Source: Brachionus manjavacas
Taxonomy: Eukaryota > Rotifera > Eurotatoria > Ploima > Brachionidae
Reading direction: 5' to 3'
Assembly (NCBI GenBank): GCA_019054805.1
Contig: JAHQIY010000001.1
Coordinates: 4,726,501 to 4,790,500, forward strand
Length of the DNA: 64,000 bases
Within the stretch, counting starts at the first letter, position 1. The number at the start of each line of letters is the position of its first letter. Of this stretch, positions 22,263 through 32,800 are shown piece after piece. Below the pieces are notes generated by a model. That model had not been told where the DNA came from. It saw only the letters and a program-made list of their open reading frames with translations, and did no database searches. A program made the translations under genes and the position numbers.

Positions 22263-22757
22263 ATAGAATTTGGAAGAAAAAACCATAATTTTTATCTTTT
22301 CTAAAGATATGTTTTCTGCCTTAAAATAAGATTTTTTAGTATAAAAATCTTTATTGAGGTCAATATCGATTTTTTATGTTAAAAAAATAGAATTTGGAAG
22401 AAAAAACTATAATTTTTATCTTTTTTAAAGATATGTTTTCTGCCTTAAAATAAGTTTTTTTAGTATAAAAATCTTTATTGAGGTCAATATCGATTTTTTA
22501 TGTTAAAAAAATAGAATTTGGAAGAAAAAACTATAATTTTTATCTTTTTTAAAGATATGTTTTCTGCCTTAAAATAAGTTTTTTTAGTATAAAAATCTTT
22601 ATTGAGGTCAATATCGATTTTTTATGTTAAAAAAATAGAATTTGGAAGAAAAAACTATAATTTTTATCTTTTTTAAAGATATGTTTTCTGCCTTAAAATA
22701 AGTTTTTTAGTATAAAAATCTTTATTGAGGTCAATATCGATTTTTTATGTTAAAAAG
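22263..22757. repeat. Tandem repeat, four copies of a 124 bp unit
   Basis: The unit starts ATAGAATTTGGAAGAAAAAA at 22263, 22387, 22511 and 22635. Copies two to four are almost identical, the first slightly diverged. Each unit contains TTATCTTTTTTAAAGATA, an inverted repeat. It lies between the divergent homeodomain gene and the plus-strand genes, so it may be their shared upstream region. Confidence 0.95.
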
Positions 22758-22874
22758 TAAGAATTTTCGCTGAAACTTGATTCAAAAAAGATATTCTTAA
22801 AAATATAATATTTTTTTATTTCGATAAAAAAGTTGTAGTAAAATAATTTTTTTTCAAACAAAATCTAAAAGGAG

Positions 22875-23668
22875 ATGCAATTATATATTTTTTTTCTTTT
22901 TTTATTTTGTTTAAATTTCAAAAAAAGTAAAACTTTATCATCTGCCCATATAATTTCTAATAAAAAAAATGTAAACACTGAAACATTTTCTAGTCATTTT
23001 CCTCCAAACACTTTTCATGGTGTAAGCAACGCTGTGGCATGTGATGATAAACTTCGTTGCCTAAAAATTATTGAATTTTCAATATCTCCAAATCATTCAT
23101 TGAATTGTTTCGACAAATATCTACCAATTATTTTTGGCGATTCTCAGATTGGTTTTTATCCACGGGATGGAGGCATTTTATTTTACCATCAAAAAAATTC
23201 AGAAACATGTCAAAAAATTAAAAGGTAATTTTTGATTGCAGTAAATTTTAATTTTCTTACTCTAATTTCTTTTGTTAGGTTTAAAATAAATGAAGAACAA
23301 GTTCTAATTATAATTAGGGAAACAATAGCAATTAGCGACATAAAAAATGTAGAAGAGACAATTGAATGGCTCTTATTTAAAAATAATGAGTTCGCTTGTT
23401 GGCTTATGTTCTCATTTGGATTATACGATGAAGAAAAAAACAGAATTTTTTATTTTGTTGGATTAAAAGTATTTTTTTTTATTTGAAGATTTGAATTTAA
23501 AATTTGTTATCTATTTAGGATCTAGTGTTTATCGGAGCTTGTCTTCTTACAGTGAAATCTATTTATACAAAACTGTGCATAATTTACATTTGTATTAAAG
23601 TTTTAACAGAAGAATCAAGAGTAAAATGTCAGATAAAAAAAGTTAATGAAACCAAAAAATCAAAGTAG
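22875..23668 (+). CDS. Secreted or membrane protein of the transposon (unrecognised)
   Basis: Three exons, 22875-23224, 23279-23468 and 23519-23668, joined by GT-AG introns of 54 and 50 nt, give 229 aa in a continuous frame. The N-terminus is a strong signal sequence (MQLYIFFLFLFCLNF). The mature part has paired cysteines (ACDDKLRC, LNCFDKY, SETCQKIK), suggesting an extracellular or ER-lumenal fold. The last exon begins with a hydrophobic DLVFIGACLLTV segment and ends in a basic tail, so a single-pass membrane protein is possible. No family recognised. The intact splicing and frame contrast with the damaged transposase next to it. Confidence 0.65.
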
Positions 23669-23815
23669 ATTTTTCAATTTTTTTTTGTATTTTTTTCAAA
23701 TAAAAGTTTAAACTATATTTATTATATCACTCTAATCGATAATAACACAAAATATTATTTTTATGAAATTTTTAAGAACTCAATCTTCATTTTTTAGATA
23801 AAAAAATAAATTAAA

Positions 23816-26800
23816 ATGTCCACGAAAAAGATAGAAACAGCTATAAATTCGCATAATTGCTGTTTTATTTGTAGACGGAAGCGTTCTGATAGGATTAAAC
23901 TGCGAACAATTAATAAAAATTCAATTATTCATGCATTCAAAATGAAAAGAATAATTATTGATGAAAATGCAAGATGCTGCAGAAACCATCTTGATAATAA
24001 TGGTTGTATTAAAGAGGAACTTTATGGTCAAATTCGTACAAAAAAAAAATTATAAGAATCAATTAATAAAAATGTTTGATATGTTTGAAGTCGGTGAAAA
24101 AAGTGTGTTTGAAAAATTTAAAGATATTTCTTCTGTTCAAGACTCACATTGTATTGAAATTACAGGTTGGACAAAAAAACAATTTTTAGACTTTTCTAAA
24201 TTCATCACTAGCATAAAAAATAGTAAAAATCGTTCGAAAGAACAGCTGATTGCTCTTTATCGATACTGGTTAAGAACAGGAACAAACCAATCAGTACTTG
24301 CTAAAATTTTTAAAGGGATGTTCTCAACAAGCCATTAGTAAATACTTGTCTCAAATACGAAAGGCAATAAACGATGATTTTGTTCCATTTTTTCTTGGAG
24401 CTGATAGAAAAAGAGAATTTTTTTGAAACACAACAATGAAATGGTAACAGAACTTCTATCAATTAAGAATGAAGAACTTGTTATTGTTTGTGATGGTACC
24501 TATACTCGCATTGAAAAAAGTCAGAATAATAACTTCCAGTATAAAAGTTGGAGTGTTCAAAAATCAACATCATTACTTAAGCCTTTTATTATATGCTGTA
24601 GTGATGGATATATTATTGACTGTTATGGATCATTTTCTGCAAATATGAACGATGCTTGTATATTTGAATATATATTGAAGACAGACTTAGCTCTAAAAGA
24701 AAAGATTCTTCTTCCTGGAAAAACAATTATCTTTCTCGATAGAGGTTTGTAAAAATTTATAATTTGCACTAAAGAATTTTATTATGTGAATTGTTAAAAA
24801 TAAAAGATTTATTTAAAAGGATTTAGAGATGTCGTATTACAACTTAGAGAAAAATACGATTTTGATGTAAAAATTCCAACTTGTCAGCAGTTTTTAAATA
24901 ATGATTTGGATGAGTCTAATTTAAAATCTAAACAGCTTTCTACCAAACAGGCTAATGAAACACGAATGGTAACAAAGGTAAATTAAATTATGTTTTTTTA
25001 TTAAAATTTTATTTGATTAATTAAGTGTCGATTCATAGTTGAAAAAAAAATCGGCGAAATTAAAAAATTTAGGGCTTTAGAAAATGTTCGAAATACAGCT
25101 ATTGGTCATATTCAAATTGACTATCGAATAGCATCAGCAATGATTAATTTCAGCCATATTAGTTGTTCCCCTGATGGAAATCATGGAAAAAAATTGCGCG
25201 AAGAATGATTAGAAAATCAAAAATAACCAAGAATGAATTAGAGTTTTTAATAGGAAAACATTTGGAAACAAAATTGATAGCATCTATTTCGATTTCAAGT
25301 ATTGTTGATTTTCCAATTCTAAGACCAAAACAAATGATGAGAAAGTTATTTCTTGGATCATATCAGTTAAAGCAAGCTAGAGCCTACGCTGATGACCTTT
25401 TATTTAATAAAACAGCTTACATTGTTAGCTCAAGATTGATGAAGAATATGTCAAATAGGGTTTTAACTGATGAATATGAAAATTCAAAAATCCTTGCATT
25501 TGAAATAATTTCACGTCATAGAAGATCTAAAAAAATCTAAAAGATATTGGGCAAACCAGCTATGTTAAACAGTTTAAAAATACATACAAAGTTTTTATCA
25601 AATATATACCTGGATTAAATCATTCGAAGTCAATTCAAGGTAAATTCAAAATTTTACACTATTTACTAGGTAATCTTTTGATTTTAATTTTTATTTAAGC
25701 TCATATATGCACATGTTTGTCAGGTCGTCGAATAGTCGGATGCTGTAGCCATGTCGCAACTGTGATTTATTATTTAAGCTATTTAAAATATAGAACACCT
25801 GGTATCATATCAAAAGGAAGACATTTAAACGAAATTCCTATCGATATACAGAATCAACAGTTGCCTAACAAACCGAAAAATATTAAATGAAAGAGAAGTA
25901 GAAAAGAAAGTTCAAGTGATTCGGAATATACTACTAGTTGTTCAGATTCAAGTGATATTGAAATTGAAATCCTTCAAAAGGAATTGAATCAAACTCATGA
26001 AATATCATCAAACGATTTAACAAGTATTGAATCATTCAAAAATCACATACCAAAGTGGGGAGCTTTCATTGAATACAAAGGGGAAAAAAACGTTTTTGTT
26101 TCAAAAACTTGCTCAATTGATTATATTCTTTTAGCATTCTGGTATCTTTATAAAAAAAATTCTTCTTATTTTCAAAATATAATAAGTAACAAGTTGACTA
26201 TAGTTATAAAAGACATTATAGATGAAGTGGATAAAAAGAATTTCGATAAAGCTAAAGAATTATGGATTAAACAAATAATGAGCTATGATACAAAATTAAA
26301 TTTTTCTGAAAATTTTATTGAAATATCACTTGATAATAATGAAGAAGATAATTTTTCAAAGAATTTAAAAGAATTTCAAAAGTATGTATTTATTCAACAA
26401 AGTTGTTCAAGATGTGAAAAAAATGAGAGAAATATTCCCAAAGAATCTGATGTCATACTTTTTAAAAAATCTAATTCAAAAATTAAGTTATCAGCTGAAA
26501 ATGAAGAAAGATGCAAGTCATGCAAGTTGACTTTTGAATTCAACGTTAAATTTTTTAATCAGCCTACATTTTTGTTTATAAAATCAGCAGAGAAGAACAT
26601 TTTTATCCATGAATTACCAGATGTTATAACATGTGATAATAGAAACTATAATTTTCTTTGTGCAACTTTAAACAAACCAGGCCATACTGTTTCAATTTTT
26701 AAGCTAAAAAATGATTTTTATGTGGTTGATGACATATATAAAACTGTCAAAAAATTATCTAAATATGGAAAAAATCTGAAAAAGAAGAGAGATCATTTTT

Positions 26801-26856
26801 ATTTTCAAAAAGCAACCATCAGTTATTCATTTTATTATTTAATCAATAGTTTTTAA
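23816..26856 (+). pseudogene. Multi-domain transposase: Zn-binding, HTH, DDE, SWIM and USP-like peptidase
   Basis: Domains in order. 23816-24055: zinc-binding N-terminus (CCFICRRKR ... CCRNHLDNNGC). About 24060-24420: HTH region with LAKIFKG and SQQAISKYLSQIR. 24420-25200: DDE nuclease with VCDGTYTRI, IIFLDRGF and KKIGEIKKF as the acidic positions, split by two introns (24745-24822, 24979-25025 approximately). About 25700-25770: SWIM finger CTCLSGRRIVGCCSH, after another intron. 25984-26856: peptidase-like domain with a Cys box (SKTCSIDYILLAFWYL), two CxxC pairs (CSRCEK, CKSCKL) and a His box (PGHTVSIFKLKNDFYVVDD), the layout of USP/USPL1-type ubiquitin or SUMO peptidases. About four frameshifts, mostly at A or T runs, and one stop break the frame. 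DDE_4/IS5-like assignment is from memory. Confidence 0.78.
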
Positions 26857-27241
26857 TTTTTTTTAAAATTTTTTTGAATAAACAAATTATTAATTCATTT
26901 TCTATTTACTAACATTTAAACGTTATAACAAAAAAAAAAATTTAGACGTATGTTGATTTTTTAAATATATGTTGATAAGTAAAAAAATTAAATATTAATT
27001 ACAACTAATATATTTACAAAATTTTAATGGATCGCAGCAAATTTTTTACAATTAAATTATACAAAAAGCAACAAAGACAATTAACCAGAACAAGTTAGAA
27101 GGAAATATTAATACAAAAACAATGGATCAGAAACATGAAACAGGATGAGAAACTAATTCTCTTGTTCTGGTTGAATCAGTATCATTTAGTTTTTCTAATT
27201 TAAAATGTTCCCTTAAAAATTGAGAATTTTCATATTGGTTT

Positions 27242-27924
27242 TCATAAATACAAACATCCTTTTAATGAAATTGTGTAAAAAAATGCCATTTTTTTATCTT
27301 TGTAAATTACTTCGAAGCTATCGTCATTTGTCTGATTATACACTTCTTCAGAAACGATTGCAGATTGAAGCTTAAAAAAAATTTTGCTTATTCTTTTATA
27401 AGATATTTTTGAAAAAACCTCGTTAAGATCTCTCAAAAATGCTTTGGCAAATTTTGGTTGTGCGCACAGACAAGGCTGTCGATCAATTATAGGAACATTT
27501 TGGTCCTGGCCCTTTAAAAATATTTAAAAGGAAAATGCAAGACAATTTATTACCAAAATCTGATTCCGATTATCAGCTGAAAAACGTGAGACACCATTTT
27601 GACCAATACTTAAGTTCAAATCTGAATTTGGGTTCTTAATTTAAAAATAAAAAAATTGCTCAGCTTTTAGAAAAAGAAATTACATTTTTTTGAAAAATAA
27701 TTTTTTTTCAGTAATGATACAGATAAGCAAATTAAAAATACAGTCAAAAGAACTATAAAAAATCTGGTCATTGATATCATATTTATATCAATTCTGATAT
27801 CTATTGAATTTTTAGAATTGTTCAAAAAGTTTGAAACTGTCAAATTCGTTGAAATCGAAGACTTTTTAGCTGCAATTTTTGTACTTGACCAAAATTTCTC
27901 CAAAAACGCATTGAACGAACTCAC
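27242..27924 (-). CDS. Small single-pass membrane protein of the transposon (unrecognised)
   Basis: Three exons on the minus strand, 27924-27684, 27621-27554 and 27511-27242, with GT-AG introns of 62 and 42 nt, give 192 aa in a continuous frame. The N-terminus is cytosolic-looking and Ser-rich (MSSFNAFLEKFWSS). One membrane helix follows at about residues 50-72 (FFIVLLTVFLICLSVSLL). The C-terminal part has a CLCAQPKFAKAFLRDL segment and a helix-rich remainder. No family recognised. It converges on the transposase gene from the right side of the element. Confidence 0.55.
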
Positions 27925-28627
27925 TTTATAAAAGAAATATTAATGAAAAAAAACAAGTTGAAACCGGATGGTAAAGAAAAGCTTAAAGAAACTTTTTGAG
28001 TAAAAAATAGATTAGAAAAGAAGATCAAAATACAAAGAAATCGGTTCAAACTTCTTTTAAAACAGATTTCATAAGGCCATTAAAATTTTGAGCTAGGTTA
28101 AAAAGAGACTGACTGAAATTTCAAAATCAAAAAATTCATTTTTTAAAATGACTAATCATTTTTTGAAAATTTTGTTTCAATAAACAATTAAAAAAATTTT
28201 TCTTGAGATGTATGCTATAATTTTTTATTAATTTTAAATCATTAATATGGAAAAAATAAATTGAAAATAATATTTCAAAATGAATATTGACAAATGAAAC
28301 AAAATAAAACTTAACAAAAAGTTTAAATATTTTAGATTATATTAAATTTTTAATTGCTTTTGCTTTCCTCTGCGTTACTGGTTTAAATTCATTTTTTTTC
28401 ATTTTTATTTCTTTTTAAAAAGTAGTCGATAATTGATGAAAAAATTTATGATCAAAAATAAGTAAATTATTGATAATCCAAAATACTTTAAATTATTTAC
28501 CTTTTTATTTTGGTAAAGCCTTTAAAGGGAAATAATCATTTAGATAAAAAAATTTTTCAAATCATGAATATCATCCCAAATAAAATAAATCATTGTTTTT
28601 TAAAAATAAATTAAATAAATATAAAAT
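27925..28627. other. AT-rich spacer before the right inverted repeat
   Basis: No gene seen. It presumably contains the promoter of the minus-strand membrane protein gene ending at 27924. Confidence 0.4.
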
Positions 28628-29023
28628 AAGATTTTAAGTATTTAATAAGGTTCATTAAGTTTTCTGCATCTTTAATCTGAATTTTTATTTAAAAATTACA
28701 TAACTTTTATCAAAAGATATTTTTTATTATTTTTAAATTGTTATTTAATTCAATTCTAAGCAAAATAAATCCTTAATAGAGAATTATTCTTTTTCACCAA
28801 GAAAAAAAGAAACAACGACTGCTTGCAAGTAAAATTGTAAAGTTTATTATGAAAAAATGTAGATTTTCATCTTGCCAAAATTGACATTTTTTTTGGAAAT
28901 CTAAAAAAATTAGATAATTTTGCCGAAAGATGAGTAAAAAACCTTTATTTTGATATAAAAATTAAGTTGAACCCTCTTTTTTTAAATAAAATATAAAAGG
29001 GCAAAATTTCAATGGAAACAGTG
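28628..29023 (-). repeat. Right terminal inverted repeat of the 10.8 kb element
   Basis: 396 bp, reverse complement of 18189-18581. The outer end is GGAAACAGTG followed by TA. Confidence 0.85.
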
Positions 29024-29873
29024 TATTGTTCTTTCCAAACTTTTGAACCGTTTTTTTTACTTGATTTTCTTATGATTTTTTTTTCACATAATTTTTTTTG
29101 GTTTTATGTTATGGATTGATAACAAATAAAAATTTAAAAAAAAAAACATTTTTATTGTTATTAATTTATTTATTTATTTAAAAATAGCCACTTAGGCCAG
29201 CTGCTTGGAGATTGCACGCTCTCTTTTTAGAAAATAAATCGCTTAAGAGATTGAGCTTTAATTAAATAAAATAGAAAAAAATTTAAAAATTTTAAGTAAT
29301 GCATAAAAATAAATAGAAATTTCTAGTAATTAAATTTGAAATTTTCATTGATTAATTTAAAATAGTTTAATAGTGAAATTTCAAAATTGATTTTGTTGGT
29401 TTGCTTTTTTTATTTACCCGCCTTTTATACGTAAAAACAATTCTTTAGTTAACCAAAAAAAATTTCTAAATTTTTACAAAATACAGTATAAGAAAGCTAT
29501 GATTTTAAGTTTAATTATTTTTGGTCTGCATCCAAAACTAATTGAGCAAACTAATGTAATTACATCAAATAATATCCTTACCATGTTTTAGATAGTTTCC
29601 CAAAAAAGTAAAAATTAAAAAACATTGAGTTTCGAAAAAACTTTAAAGGATATTAAAGCGTGTTTCCTCTAGTTTCCAAGGTACATATTCGATAGTCTAA
29701 ACTCATCCGACTAAAGATTTATATAAATTTCCTAATGTATTTTGATTTGAACAAGGTTTGCTTTCTTTTACCATCTGCACTCTCAAATTAAACAATTACA
29801 AAACTTATTTATTTAATTAAAATTAAAAAAAAACTCGTTCAATAAAGAGGTAAAAATAACTTAAAAAATAAAA
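29024..29873. other. Spacer between the transposon and the MSK gene 3' end
   Basis: AT-rich. A GC-richer word at 29187-29222 (TAGCCACTTAGGCCAGCTGC) next to an ATTT-repeat looks like the 3' end of an unidentified retroelement on the minus strand. No gene. Confidence 0.4.
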
Positions 29874-32800
29874 TTAATCAATTAAAATAGTTGAACATCT
29901 TTTAAGTCGTTTGAGAGCGGGAGGCTGCAACTGAACACACTGGGTCTCTTCTTCATCTCTGGCGATATCGTCTTCCTCTTTCCTAAACTCGACCAGTTTG
30001 TTATTGTGATTAGTAATTGATCTAGTAATAGGCCTATTGAAAACTTGCTGATGCGAATTCAGCTGAGTTTCCTGCTGCTGCTTTAGGTAATCATTGACCA
30101 AGGTGTCGTTGAAATTGAACACTTTTTTTTCATCCAACTTGCCACACGAAGACGGACACTTCTTGGTCGGTGTGCCGTTCAAAACTAAGCTCAAGCTGGT
30201 GGTTGTGGTGTTAGTGGTGCTCAAGGACGAGCACGAAACAGTGGTTGACGATGATTCGGATGAAGCGTTGGACGAGGTGGATCGCTTCAAGTAGCGCCTC
30301 TGGGCCAACGGTGCTTCGAACACATTTTTCAGCTCAATTTTGAACAGGCCGTCCTGTTCGGCCTTGTGATAGGCTTTGAATGCTTGTTTGAATTTGTTCT
30401 TGAGGCCCGAATCGGACACTGTTGCCACAATGTTGTTCGAAAAGCTTGCCGATGAGCGGATCCACTCATTCCGGCCAAGGTCTTTTATTTTCATTCTTTT
30501 CTTGGGATCAACATTTAGCAGACCTTTTATCAAAGTCTTGGCCGAGTCGCTCACACTCGACCAGTATTCTTTCTTAAAGTCCAAATTGGACACATTGCGG
30601 ATTTTGTCTATGATTGCTTCTTGGCTCACTTGATTTGTTGACGCATCGAAGGGCACGTGACCGCACAACATTGTGTACAATATGACGCCCAGACTCCACA
30701 AGTCGCACGACTCGTCGTAGCCGTCCGAACCTTGGCCGGGATTGAGCAGCGCTTGGTTGAGGACTTCGGGCGCCGCATACGACAGAGTAAAGCATGGTGT
30801 GTGCAATTTTTGACTTTTTGTGATGTCCGGCTTGCACTTGGCAAAGCCGAAATCAACAATTTTTATTCTTAAATCAGTTTTATTTACAAAGATTATATTC
30901 TCTGGCTTGAGATCGCGATGCACCACTCCTTGGGAATGCATGTACTGAATGGCCGATATGAGAGATTTCATTAGTTGACTAGCGTCTTTTTCGGTGAACT
31001 TTTTCATTTCCCTAAGTCTGTCGAAGAGCTCGCCGCCCGTCAGCAGTTCCATTATGATGTAGGTGTGCAGGTCGTCCTGCAGCACGTCGAATAGCTTGAC
31101 TATGTTGTCGTGTCCCTGGCATTTGGATAAATATTTTACCTCGCTTGTTGAATCGTATTTCACTCGACTTATTATTTTTACAGCAAAGAATTCGCCGGTC
31201 TTTCGGTTCCGACACTTTCTGAAAAAAAAAAATTTCATACAATTTTTTGCAAAAAAATAAAATAAACAAAAAATTTTAGTTCTAATTTTTTTAATTTAAT
31301 GGTAGTATTGTAAAAACGCGCTTGAATACCCTTTTATTGGTTCTATGAGAGTTGGAAATCAAACTGTTCAATTTTTTTTAATTTAAACTAAAAATAAAAG
31401 TAAAAACTGGGAATTTTAATCACAGTGAATTTTCATACAAACCTTTCAGAAATTACAAAAATAAAATTCTTTTTCATTAATTGAATTTTACAAAATTGAG
31501 CTTTATAAACTTTAATGATGAAATTTCATGAAACAAAATATGATCAACAAAAAAAATTAATTTCAATAAGCACAGGAAATGTAAATTACCAAATAAAATA
31601 TGAATATTTTGAGATTTATTTTTTTTTGAGATATATTATGATCTATTTTAATTTGAATTTTTTTTTCAATTTATAAATTTGTTTTTTTTAATTGATAAAA
31701 TTCTATCATCGCTTCTTAAATAATATTGGTAAAATTTTTAATGTTAGTAAAATTTTTGATAAATTAAAAGCCTTAGATCAAAACAAAGCTATTGGCCCTG
31801 ACAAGATCTGTAATAGGGTTCTGACAAAGTCTCTCATCGCAAGTTGCTTTATAAGCTTAAATTTTATGGTTTTGGTGAGAAATTGATACGATGGATCAAA
31901 GATTTCTTAGTTAGCCGTACCCAAAGAGTGGTGTTGGGAGAGCATCAATCTGTTTGGACCATGGTAACAAGTGGTGTACCACAAGGATCGGTCTTAGGAC
32001 CTATACTGTTCATTATTTTTATAAATGACATGCTGGAGATGATCAATTTCCATTGTGAAGCTTACGCTGATGATACCAAGATGATTTCAGTCATAAAAAA
32101 CTTAAGGTCTATGGAAACATTACAGAAAGATTTGGATAATGTGGCAAGATGGTCTAGTGATTGGTCTACTCAGTTAAATGCCGATAAGTGTAAGATTGTA
32201 CATTTTGGAAGGCTAAACAAGAAATTTGACTATGATATTCAATTTGGCCCAAGTAAAAAACCATTATTCAAGTCAGATTGTGAGAAAGATCTTGGGATAT
32301 ATATAAATCATGATTTAAAATGGAACGTCCAAATACGAAACTGTACAGCGAAAGCAAACAAAATATTAGCCATGATTAGGAAAGCATTTAAATTCCGAGA
32401 AAAAAATAATATCAAGCTTCTTTATACATCGTTAGTGAGACCGCACTTAGATTACGATATTAGCACTTGGTGTCCGTATCTCGAGAAAGACGTTATCGAA
32501 CTAGAAAAGGTGCAGAGAAGAGCCACAAAACTTATTTCAGGGCTTAAAAACCTTGACTATGCGCAACGTTTAAAAGAACTTGGACTTAGTGATCTAAAAA
32601 CAAGGAGACTACGAGGAGATCTAATTCAAATGTACAAATTGGCAAACAATCTAGTGAAAGTGAATTTTGTAAATGGACTTGAAATCGGTTATGAATCAAG
32701 CTACAATTTAAGAAGGCACAGAAAATCAATGCATCGAGAGCAAGTTAGGAGTTGTTTACCAAGATTTAACTTTTTTGTTAATAGGGTTGTGAACGATTGG

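Larger units (their letters stand above)
18189..29023. mobile_element. 10.8 kb DNA transposon with long terminal inverted repeats and cargo genes
   Basis: The arms 18189-18581 and 28628-29023 are near-identical reverse complements. The outer ends are CACTGTTTCCATTG and its complement, each directly flanked by TA (18187-18188 and 29024-29025). Inside are a plus-strand transposase fused to a USP-like peptidase, a minus-strand double-homeodomain gene, two spliced membrane or secreted protein genes, a CLCC1-like exon, a 124 bp tandem repeat and a GC-rich island. No DNA polymerase B, integrase, packaging ATPase or capsid gene was seen, so it is a DDE transposon and not a Polinton. The transposase frame has about five disablements, so this copy looks decayed. 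Confidence 0.8.

Noticed and set aside
22263-22757. CRISPR-like array
   Set aside because: The 124 bp units are contiguous without unique spacers and the genome is an animal's; it is a simple tandem repeat.
18189-29023. Polinton/Maverick or other capsid-bearing element
   Set aside because: Size and long inverted arms fit, but no polymerase B, retroviral-type integrase, packaging ATPase or capsid sequence is visible, and a DDE transposase with SWIM finger explains mobility.
30574-31269. Several ORFs on both strands over the MSK C-terminal kinase
   Set aside because: They are shadow frames of the kinase exon with no family pattern.
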